Origin: JACZUI01 sp041599115 | Lineage (GTDB): Bacteria; Actinomycetota; Acidimicrobiia; Spongiisociales; ZC4RG35 | Length of the DNA stretch: 13,093 nt | Assembly: GCA_041599115.1 (NCBI GenBank) | Contig: JBFHXF010000055.1 | Span: 1-13,093, forward strand | Direction: 5' to 3' | Part shown: positions 6,614 to 12,914 of the stretch, one piece after another | Layout: each line of letters opens with the position of its first letter | Position numbering within the stretch: position 1 is the stretch's first letter | Notes under the pieces: model-generated | Databases searched by the model: none | Told to the model about the DNA's origin: nothing | Seen by the model: only the letters and a program-made list of their open reading frames with translations | Translations under genes and position numbers: made by a program

Positions 6614-8170
6614 GTGAAATCGGCCTACACAGCGGTGCTCAGCTTCATAGTCGACCGTGGTCGCGCTCCTCACTACATGGAGCTCGCAAAAGAAGTCGGG
6701 GTAGGTCCTGAGAGGGCACGGGCGCTTCTACGCGAGACGGCTAATGCAGGACCGGTGGCCGGATGCTGGCTGGCGCACGACACTGATCTGGTCGAGTCGT
6801 GGGCACCGTTTTCGAACGTGCCAACGCATGTCCGTATCTCCGTCGACGGAGTCGAGAAGTGGTGGGGTCAGTGAGGGATGGAGTCGCTGGCCGTGCGCTG
6901 GCTGTTTCCCGAGAAGGAGATCAAGATCGACACAATCTGTCTTGATTGTGGCGAACCGATCACCGTCCGGATGAAAGACGAAGATGTCATCGAAGTCGAC
7001 CCCGACACGACCGTTGGGTACATGCTCTCTCCGTTCGTTCAGTGGCGCGAAGGTTCCGGGGCCTTCAACTGAAGCCTGATGAATCTCTTCCGGTCGGAAG
7101 AACACGTGAAACGGTGGCCCCTCTATGTGAGGGCCGCCGAAGACTATGTCATGCCTTTGACTGAATGGGCTCAGGTCTTTTCCGGTCCTCTCTTCAGGCG
7201 CAGGCTGGAGCCTGACTATCTCGATCACTCTGAGGGTTATCTCGCCAAGTATCACGACGATCTTCATGAGTTGGGAAAAGCAAGTCCGTTTTGGCAGTAC
7301 CCCATGATCGAAGAAATGGACTCCTTGGATCTCGATAGATATCGAGTCGTGGGGAACTACTCGCGGTTCGACGATCGGGTCTTGAACGATTTGAAAGACG
7401 CCCGCAACAGAATCGTCGCTGGTTTGGATACCGCTTCGCCGCATCGCGAGAACCATCTGATCTGGGCTGCCCCAGGGTCAGGCAAGACGTATCTCGTGCA
7501 GGAGATAGCCAGCGTGTTCGGCGGTAGCTGCGACTACGTGGAGATCAACCTCGCCAAACACGGGCCGGAATCATTTCGCGATGCTCTCAACGGTCTCAGC
7601 GGCAGGACAAACCCGGTGTTGTGCCTGATCGATGAGGTCGACGCCCACGATGGCACGACTTGGCCGTACGAGACTCTGATGCCGTTCCTCGACCTCACGG
7701 TCGAGGGTCGTGGCCACGTCGTCTTTGTCCTCGCCGGGAGCTCAGGGTTCAGTCTCGAGGGGATGAAACGGCGAATCGCCGCGCGCCCAAAGGGCAACGA
7801 CGTTCTGAGCCGGCTGCCCGCTGAAAACGAGTTTGTCATTCCGGAGATGAGTTTTGGAGACCGGGTCCTGATCGTGATCGCCCAGATGACCAGGGCGGGC
7901 TTGGAACTCGGCTACCAGATACGAGGAATCGAGAAGCTCGGTCTCTATTTCGCGGCGGTCAATGCAAAACTGGTCAACGCCCGCCAATTGCAGGAATTCG
8001 CGGCTCGAGCGGTGAGCCGGGTGCCCCGAGGGGACGACAGAGTCAAGTACGATCACCTGTTTACGCCGGGGGATCCCGAAAACAAACGCTTCTGGCTAGA
8101 GGTCTCATCTGTGGCGAAGGACCTTGTCAACTCATTCGTCAGCATCGAAGAACGATCTGCTCGAAGCTGA
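6614..8170 (+). CDS. MerB-like organometal lyase with two predicted selenocysteines, fused to an AAA+ ATPase
   Basis: One frame runs through two TGA codons (6872, 7070) and ends at TGA 8168. It gives about 518 residues from GTG 6614. Residues 1-60 form a winged-helix-like region. Residues 65-230 match the organomercurial lyase MerB family: PFSNVPTHVRISV, then WWGQU (U87) at the place of catalytic Cys96, a CLDCGEPI pair (Cys109, Cys112), then FNU (U153) at the place of Cys159, followed by the family-typical LFRSEEHVKRW. The MerB Asp99 position holds Glu90. A linker ends with LGKASPFWQYP. The AAA+ domain has Walker A AAPGSGKT (285-292) and Walker B LCLIDEVDA (336-344). MerB cleaves carbon-mercury bonds with its two cysteines; selenocysteines there should bind soft metals strongly. 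The substrate and the ATPase role are unknown. A reader that stops at TGA would split this into three ORFs, none a complete lyase. Confidence 0.87.
6872..6874 (+). other. In-frame UGA predicted to encode selenocysteine 1 (MerB Cys96 position)
   Basis: The context WWG-Q-U-GMESL aligns with YAW-C-ALDTL of E. coli MerB, placing the TGA on the nucleophilic Cys96. The same frame is open on both sides. The MerB-like homology continues directly after it, so it is not a natural end of the protein. Confidence 0.85.
6875..6910 (+). promoter_or_regulatory. Candidate bacterial SECIS hairpin after UGA 1
   Basis: By eye, a lower stem GGGA/UCCC (6875-6878 with 6907-6910) encloses an upper stem UGGCC/GGCUG (6888-6892 with 6900-6904, two G-U pairs) and a 7-base loop GUGCGCU. 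The loop begins 18 nt after the UGA, the same spacing as in E. coli fdhF, and starts with GU. An alternative pairing, CGC/GCG (6885-6887 with 6895-6897) plus AG/CU, competes with it, so this hairpin is less certain than the second. Confidence 0.55.
7070..7072 (+). other. In-frame UGA predicted to encode selenocysteine 2 (MerB Cys159 position)
   Basis: The context AFN-U-SLMNLFRSEEHVKRW aligns with SFC-C-HVHFFASVPTAEDW of E. coli MerB, placing the TGA on catalytic Cys159. The LFRSEEHV block that follows is typical of MerB-like proteins and would be lost if translation ended here. Confidence 0.87.
7086..7101 (+). promoter_or_regulatory. Bacterial SECIS hairpin after UGA 2
   Basis: A perfect hairpin UCUUCC-GGUC-GGAAGA: six Watson-Crick pairs closed by a GGUC tetraloop, with the loop starting 19 nt after the UGA. 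The E. coli fdhF SECIS also presents GGUC in its apical loop, about 18 nt after its UGA, where SelB binds. The hairpin lies in codons for LFRSEE, so it is both coding and structural. Confidence 0.8.
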
Positions 8171-8941
8171 TGGTCGTTTCGCCCGCTGTCTGACTGCTTC
8201 GTAGGCGAGGATCGCCATTGTCACGGAAGCGTTCAGTGAATCGACAGCACCGTTCATTGGAATCCGGACCAGGACATCTGCCGCTTCTTCGGCTCCTCGG
8301 GTGAGACCGGTATCTTCAGCCCCAACCAGCAGGGCAACCGGTCCCGAGAGGTCGAGATCCCAGATTTGGCTGCGACCGCCCGGAGAAGCGGCTACGAGCC
8401 AGAGCCCATTAGCCCTTAGCCACTCCGAAGTGCTGGTCAGGTCGGCGGCGACGCATGGGACCGTGAAGACGGCCCCAGTGGAAGAACGGATCACGTTGGG
8501 GTTGAACAGGTCGATTCTGGAATCCACAGCCACAACTGCGTCGGCAGCGAATGCGTCGGCAGAACGCAGGATGGCCCCCAGGTTGCCTGGCTTTTCCACT
8601 CCTTCGGCCAGGAGGACGAGGGGACTGGGTCGGAGGACGATCTGGTCGAGTGTCGTCTCGTGGCGGTCGAACACTGCGATTACGGCATCTCCCGCCGATC
8701 GATAAGAAGCCTTGGCGAGAGCTTCCGGCGAACAGGTGAAATGAACAGTTCCGGCAAGGGGCGTGGTTGGCGGCCTCTGCTGATACATCTCTCTGGGTCG
8801 CAGTCCTGCGTCCAGCGCTCGTGTGAGTTCCCGCGGCCCTTCCACCACGAACACGGCTTCGCTGTCACGATGTTTCCGGTCACGAAGACGAATCAGGCGT
8901 TTTATCCGGTCGTTGGAAGGTGAGACGATGTCAACCGACAT
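8132..8941 (-). CDS. SpoU/TrmH-family RNA 2'-O-ribose methyltransferase
   Basis: This 269-residue SPOUT-class enzyme would methylate a ribose 2'-OH in tRNA or rRNA using S-adenosylmethionine. The N-terminal substrate-binding part (SPSNDRIKRLIRLRDRKHRDSEAVFVVEGPRE, about 7-38) is typical of the RlmB/TsnR-like branch. The three SpoU motifs are present: EKPGNLGAILRSADAFAADA (motif 1, 116-135), LLVGAEDTGLTRGAEEAADVLVRIPM (motif 2, 204-229) and DSLNASVTMAILAYEA (motif 3, 234-249), which form the knotted SAM pocket. The target nucleotide cannot be read from sequence. ATG 8941 fits the family start; an upstream ATG at 8989 adds 16 residues and overlaps the divergent gene. The 3' end overlaps the lyase-ATPase gene by 39 bases, tail to tail. 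Confidence 0.9.
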   Translation of the reverse strand: MSVDIVSPSNDRIKRLIRLRDRKHRDSEAVFVVEGPRELTRALDAGLRPREMYQQRPPTTPLAGTVHFTCSPEALAKASYRSAGDAVIAVFDRHETTLDQIVLRPSPLVLLAEGVEKPGNLGAILRSADAFAADAVVAVDSRIDLFNPNVIRSSTGAVFTVPCVAADLTSTSEWLRANGLWLVAASPGGRSQIWDLDLSGPVALLVGAEDTGLTRGAEEAADVLVRIPMNGAVDSLNASVTMAILAYEAVRQRAKRPSASSRSFFDADE

Positions 8942-8948
8942 TTCCACC

Positions 8949-8980
8949 AGTATCGCATCAACGGAAGGCCGGCTTAGGCT
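8949..8980. promoter_or_regulatory. Possible divergent leaderless promoter pair
   Basis: In the 46-base gap between two divergent start codons there is a -10-like TAGGCT (plus, 8975-8980) exactly 7 bases before ATG 8988, and a -10-like GATACT (minus, 8954-8949) exactly 7 bases before ATG 8941. Transcription from both would start at the start codons, giving leaderless mRNAs, common in actinobacteria. No clear -35 boxes were seen. Confidence 0.35.
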
Positions 8981-8987
8981 CGCGTTC

Positions 8988-9203
8988 ATGGAACTCGCGC
9001 AGTTGGGAAGCTACGGGTCGGTGACCGAAGCCGAATTGGTGAAGGCCCGACTGGAGGCCAATGGAATCGATTCTGTGGTCCAGGCGGACAACGTCGGGGG
9101 CACTGTGCCGACGCTGGCCTTCACCCGGCGGGTGAAGGTATTCGTGCGAGACACGGACCTCGCGGAAGCGTACGAAGTATTGGAGCGGATGCTTCCCGGG
9201 TGA
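8988..9203 (+). CDS. DUF2007-like small protein
   Basis: This 71-residue protein has the DUF2007 pattern: an opening strand (ELAQLGSYGSVTEAEL), then VKARLEANGIDSVVQADNVGG and a closing RRVKVFVRDTDLAEAYEVLE. DUF2007 is a small ferredoxin-like alpha/beta domain sometimes described as a putative signal-transducing protein; its ligand and partners are unknown. ATG 8988 fits the usual domain start. An in-frame ATG at 8928 has a better Shine-Dalgarno (AGGTGA, 4 bases upstream) and would add 20 residues, but it would overlap the start of the divergent methyltransferase. The stop is immediately next to the stop of the convergent nitroreductase gene, with no bases between. Confidence 0.82.
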   Translation: MELAQLGSYGSVTEAELVKARLEANGIDSVVQADNVGGTVPTLAFTRRVKVFVRDTDLAEAYEVLERMLPG

Positions 9204-9800
9204 TCAGGTGCTGTTCCTCCATTGGTTGTGGTGGATCATGCTGGGCTTCTTTCCGCGGGAGAGACTTCCCGATTTCCGGTCGGGTGCGGGATGGCCCAGC
9301 GTTATGACGCCGATTGGCTCGAAGTCATCTGGCAGACCAAGAAGTGACGCCAGTCCTGGCACATCGTGGACCCCGAGAAAACCGGCAGCGAGACCCTCGT
9401 CGACTGCCGCCAGGAGCGATGCCATCATCGAGGCCCCGGCATCGACCCACCAATACGGGACGGGCCAGTCGATTGCGTGGCCGGCCGAATCGAGTTTGTC
9501 CGGCTCGTCGTACCGATCCCGATAGACCTTTTCGCTCACAGCGATTATGAGGTGGGCCGGGGCGCGCGAGATCCAGGGATCAAACCCCTTTTCGACGTAA
9601 CCGGCTTCGTCCGCCAGATCTGCAATTGCCGTTCGCGTGGCGTCATCCTCAACCAGGACCACAGCCACCCCCTGGCTGTATCCTGCCGATGGTGCCCGGA
9701 GCGCTGCAGCGGCGATGCGCTGGAGAACAGCGGCGGAAACCGGCGAGTCCGTGTAGTTGCGTACCATTCTCCTTCGGGAAAGCGTTTCTTTGAATTCCAT
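9204..9800 (-). CDS. Nitroreductase-family FMN-dependent oxidoreductase
   Basis: This 198-residue flavoprotein of the nitroreductase fold normally works as a dimer with FMN and NAD(P)H. The N-terminal SRRRMVRNYT (8-17) is the usual Arg motif contacting FMN phosphate, and LRAPSAGYSQG (34-44) is the conserved PSAGN-like FMN loop, here with Tyr-Ser in place of Gly-Asn. The C-terminal EPIGVITLGHPAP is the family's usual closing strand. A segment around PVPYWWVDAGASMMASLLAAVDEG forms the central dimer helix. The physiological substrate cannot be read from sequence. ATG 9800 is the only sensible start. It is transcribed alone, convergent with the DUF2007 gene and divergent from the gene at 9926. 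Confidence 0.88.
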   Translation of the reverse strand: MEFKETLSRRRMVRNYTDSPVSAAVLQRIAAAALRAPSAGYSQGVAVVLVEDDATRTAIADLADEAGYVEKGFDPWISRAPAHLIIAVSEKVYRDRYDEPDKLDSAGHAIDWPVPYWWVDAGASMMASLLAAVDEGLAAGFLGVHDVPGLASLLGLPDDFEPIGVITLGHPAPDRKSGSLSRGKKPSMIHHNQWRNST

Positions 9801-9925
9801 CAGCCCATGTTTACATCGTCGGTTCGCTGATGATTCAGGAACTGTGAACTGGATCTGTCGGTTAGAAGTCGTATGGTGTCCGTTGTAGCGACATGTCGAC
9901 TACCAGCCCCATAACGGAGGGATAG

Positions 9926-10831
9926 ATGGATTGGATTCGATCGGGGGACCATGAGACACGGGTGGTATGGACGCGCGGCGAAGGATGCGCCGATCTTGCA
10001 GCCCTTCTCGGAGAGGGGCCCGCAAACCGGATCAGCGGAGACCTGGCGAGTGAATGCATAAGCCAACGGGCTGACATCCTGGTCTCGAGGAAACTCCCCA
10101 GTTCGTTTGATCTCGTGAATGTCGCGGTTCCCCTCGACTTCGTGCCGGAGAACGTCACTCGCATCGTCTCAGCGGTCGGAGGCGGACCACACTCGGCCCT
10201 CGCCGCCCAAACGGCTGCGACCCTGGGGCGACGTCTGGGTGTCGAGGCGGAAATGCTCTTCGCTGCCCGACCGGGGGAAGAGGCGGCCAATGCAGAACGG
10301 GTGATCGAAGAGCTGGGTTTGGCCGTCGACGAGATCGGCGGACGCGTTGTAGAGGTTGAGGGTGTGACCGAGTTGCTCGAGGGACTCGCGGACGGAACGT
10401 TGCTCGTTCTGGGAGCTCCGGGAGGTTCCTGGCTCCAGCGCGCCATGTTCGGGCCGGGCGCCCGTCTGCGAAGCAAAGCACAGGCCGGTGCGGTTGTCGT
10501 CAGAAGCGCACCGGAAAGGGTGTTTCGCTGGATGGGGGATCCGGTCTACGTGAGCCCGCTCCGTCAAGCGGACGACACGATCAGGTTGCATCAAGAGCGG
10601 CTCCTGGCTGTTGCCGACAACGGCGTTCTCGTGGGCTTGGTCCGCCGGGACCGATTGACGCATGCGGGAACCGCGGCGGTGGGCGATCTCATGGAAGATG
10701 CCCAATCAGCGAAGGTGGATGAGACCCTCGATGAAGCGCGGGAGCTCGAGCCTGCCTTTGGCTTCGATCCGATCCCCGTTACAGACCACGACGAGCACCT
10801 TGTCGGCGGATTGCTGTTGCACTCTTCCTGA
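9926..10831 (+). CDS. Protein with a UspA-like region and a CBS-like C-terminus
   Basis: This 301-residue soluble protein has no signal peptide. The middle part (about 77-195) looks like a universal stress protein domain: TRIVSAVGGGPHSALAAQTAATLGRRLGVEAEMLFAAR, then LLVLGAPGGSWLQRAMFGPGARLRSKAQAGAVVVR, whose glycine-rich run resembles the UspA ATP-binding loop (G-x2-G-x9-G). The C-terminal part (about 203-300) has paired strands like a CBS (adenosyl-ligand sensing) region: DDTIRLHQERLLAVADNGVLVGLVRRDRL and DPIPVTDHDEHLVGGLLL. Both calls are by pattern only. The first 75 residues are unrecognised. A good Shine-Dalgarno GGAGG (9915-9919) lies 6 bases before ATG. A hydrolase gene follows after 21 bases and may be co-transcribed. 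Confidence 0.78.
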   Translation: MDWIRSGDHETRVVWTRGEGCADLAALLGEGPANRISGDLASECISQRADILVSRKLPSSFDLVNVAVPLDFVPENVTRIVSAVGGGPHSALAAQTAATLGRRLGVEAEMLFAARPGEEAANAERVIEELGLAVDEIGGRVVEVEGVTELLEGLADGTLLVLGAPGGSWLQRAMFGPGARLRSKAQAGAVVVRSAPERVFRWMGDPVYVSPLRQADDTIRLHQERLLAVADNGVLVGLVRRDRLTHAGTAAVGDLMEDAQSAKVDETLDEARELEPAFGFDPIPVTDHDEHLVGGLLLHSS

Positions 10832-10852
10832 TATCAGCCAGAATCTGAATCC

Positions 10853-11764
10853 GTGACAGCGGGAAAGCTCTTTCGGGGCGCATTCTGGATTCTGATCGCT
10901 CTGGGACTCGTCTTCCATGTCGCCGGGGGCTGGTATCTCTCGGCCCAACTGATCAAAGAGCGTTTCACGCCCGTTGCCGAGCCGTTTGCAGTGCCGGGTG
11001 GCGACTTCATCCTGACAGAAGCCCAATACAAGTCGCCCCTCGGGGAGATGAACTCGTTCTTCTTGCCGGCGTCGGGCACAACCTGGGTCATCCACGTCCA
11101 TGGTGAGGGGGAGACTCCCGACCAGCCCGCACCGCTGTTCGCGGCTATTCAGGATGCGGGATATCCCCAACTCGCCATCAGTTATCGCAATGATGACTCT
11201 GCGCCGCCGGACCCATCCGGCTACTACCAGTACGGGACGACCGAGTGGGAGGATGTGAGCTCGGCCGTCGACTACGCCCAGGCCCATGGTGCCGCGAAGA
11301 TCGTTCTCAGCGGATTCTCAGCCGGCGCGGCACACATCATGTCGTTTCTGCTTCACCGGTCGATCGATGCCGTCACCGGTGTGTTGATGGACTCGCCCAA
11401 CGTCGACTTCGGGGCGGCGGTCGACTGGGCCGAATCGCGACGAGACCTCCCCTTGATCCCTGTGAAAGTACCCGCCACGGTGACGGCCATCACCAAGTTT
11501 TTCACATCGCTGGGGACAGGCGTGAACTGGAAGCTGGTCGACTACGTGAACAAGGCCGATCTCATCATCAAACAACCGGTGCTGATTCACCATGGAACCG
11601 GCGACCAATGGGTGCCGATCGAAGTGAGTGTCGAGCTTGCGCAAGCGAAGCCGGACATGGTTCGCTTGATCGAGGTTCCCGGAGCAGGCCATGATGATTC
11701 CTTCAATGTCGACCCCGAGAAATACATCGAAGAGGTCCTGAGTTTCCTCAGGCTGGTCGGTTAG
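10853..11764 (+). CDS. Membrane-anchored alpha/beta hydrolase
   Basis: This 303-residue protein has an N-terminal hydrophobic segment (about 8-30, FWILIALGLVFHVAGGWYL), probably a signal anchor that puts the enzyme outside the membrane. The alpha/beta hydrolase triad is readable: Ser156 in the nucleophile elbow GFSAG, Asp251 in HHGTGDQWVP and His280 in PGAGHDDSF. The oxyanion-hole region may be HVHGEGE (81-87). Substrate is unknown; a lipase, esterase or peptidase of the acyl-aminoacyl type is possible. It starts at GTG 21 bases after the upstream gene with no clear Shine-Dalgarno. The ABC ATPase gene follows after 43 bases. Confidence 0.87.
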   Translation: MTAGKLFRGAFWILIALGLVFHVAGGWYLSAQLIKERFTPVAEPFAVPGGDFILTEAQYKSPLGEMNSFFLPASGTTWVIHVHGEGETPDQPAPLFAAIQDAGYPQLAISYRNDDSAPPDPSGYYQYGTTEWEDVSSAVDYAQAHGAAKIVLSGFSAGAAHIMSFLLHRSIDAVTGVLMDSPNVDFGAAVDWAESRRDLPLIPVKVPATVTAITKFFTSLGTGVNWKLVDYVNKADLIIKQPVLIHHGTGDQWVPIEVSVELAQAKPDMVRLIEVPGAGHDDSFNVDPEKYIEEVLSFLRLVG

Positions 11765-11807
11765 CCACCCTGGTCCCGGCCCGAGGTCGCAGCGGATCGA
11801 GGAGCCC

Positions 11808-12914
11808 ATGAGCGTCGCCGAACCGATGATCAGACTCAGCGGAGTCACCAAGGTGTTTCCCGGTTCGAGCGATCCGGCCGTGGACCGGCTGGACCTGGAT
11901 GTCGGACGGGGCGAGTTTGTTGCTCTTGTTGGACCTTCCGGTTGTGGGAAGACCACCACCTTGAGGATGATCAACCGGATCATCGAGCCGACCTCAGGGC
12001 GTATCGAAATCGACGGCGTTGATGTTCTGTCGCTGCAAGCCCACGTTCTCCGGCGTTCCATCGGTTACGTGATCCAGCAAATCGGGCTCTTCCCCCATCG
12101 ATCGTTGTCGGAGAACATTTCGATTGTCCCGGCCCTTCTGGGCTGGGATCGGGGAAGAATCAGGGACCGTGTCCTCGAGTTGACCGAGATGGTCGGTCTG
12201 GATCCGGGTCTTCTCGAACGGTACCCCGCCGAATTGTCGGGGGGCCAGCAGCAACGTGTTGGGGTGGCGCGGGCCCTGGCCGCAGATCCGCCCGTCCTGC
12301 TGATGGACGAGCCTTTTGGCGCAGTGGATCCGATTGTTCGCCACAAGTTGCAGGAGGAGTTCCGCCGGCTTCAGGAAAGGCTGGGAAAGACCATCGTGTT
12401 TGTGACCCACGACATCGACGAGGCTCTCTATCTCGGCGATCGGATCGCAATCCTCAATACCGGGGGGCGGATCGAACAGATCGGATTGCCCGAGGAAATC
12501 CTGGCCCGACCGGAGGGGCCTTTCGTTGAGGAGTTCCTGGGTGGTGAACGTGGCCTCAAGCGGCTCGCACTGATGCCGATCGGAGCGAACCGACTGGTGC
12601 GAGGACCGATGGTCGATCGAAACGACTCCGCCGGGACTGCGTTAGAGGTCATGCGAGCCCATGCCGTCGACTGGTTCGGGGTTCTCGATGGAGACAGATT
12701 GTTGGGATGGGCCCACGCTTCCGATCTCGGAACGTCTAACCCGGCCGACCTCCATCTGCGACCGCTGATCAGCACGATCGCCAGCTCGGCCTCACTGCGC
12801 GAGGCTTTGGACGCGGTCGTGACCGGGCACACTCGTCTGGCCGTAGTCGTTGACGACGGGGTGTTCAAGGGCGTGCTGGACGTCGAATCGATCGCGCGGG
12901 AGATCACGGAATGA
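11808..12914 (+). CDS. OpuCA/ProV-like osmoprotectant ABC transporter ATP-binding protein
   Basis: This 368-residue ATPase belongs to the glycine betaine/choline/proline (quaternary amine) importer family. ABC motifs are complete: Walker A GPSGCGKTT (42-50), Q-loop IQQIGLFPH (89-97, a form typical of this family), signature LSGGQQQR (143-150), Walker B LLMDEPFGAVD (164-174) and switch His201. After about residue 250 comes a CBS region (GTALEVMRAHAVDWFGVLDGDRLLGWAHASDL and SLREALDAVVTGHTRLAVVVDDGVFKGVLDV), which in OpuA-like importers senses ionic strength or nucleotides. A good Shine-Dalgarno (GAGGAG) precedes ATG. Its TGA overlaps the permease start as ATGA. The exact solute cannot be decided without the binding protein, which lies outside the window. 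Confidence 0.92.
   Translation: MSVAEPMIRLSGVTKVFPGSSDPAVDRLDLDVGRGEFVALVGPSGCGKTTTLRMINRIIEPTSGRIEIDGVDVLSLQAHVLRRSIGYVIQQIGLFPHRSLSENISIVPALLGWDRGRIRDRVLELTEMVGLDPGLLERYPAELSGGQQQRVGVARALAADPPVLLMDEPFGAVDPIVRHKLQEEFRRLQERLGKTIVFVTHDIDEALYLGDRIAILNTGGRIEQIGLPEEILARPEGPFVEEFLGGERGLKRLALMPIGANRLVRGPMVDRNDSAGTALEVMRAHAVDWFGVLDGDRLLGWAHASDLGTSNPADLHLRPLISTIASSASLREALDAVVTGHTRLAVVVDDGVFKGVLDVESIAREITE

Noticed and set aside
6614..8170. Three separate small genes, or a decayed pseudogene with two nonsense codons
   Set aside because: All pieces share one frame, each TGA hits exactly a MerB catalytic cysteine position, hairpins follow both at the right distance, and the sequence around them is intact.
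8928..9203. Longer DUF2007 gene starting at ATG 8928
   Set aside because: It has a good Shine-Dalgarno but adds a non-domain tail and would overlap the start of the divergent methyltransferase; kept only as an alternative.
9862..10476. 204-residue minus-strand ORF
   Set aside because: It is antisense to the UspA/CBS-like gene and has a low-complexity Ser/Arg/Pro composition, as expected of a high-GC shadow frame.
11318..12061. 247-residue minus-strand ORF
   Set aside because: It spans the antisense of the hydrolase and the ABC ATPase, both of which have clear motifs, and has no recognisable domain itself.
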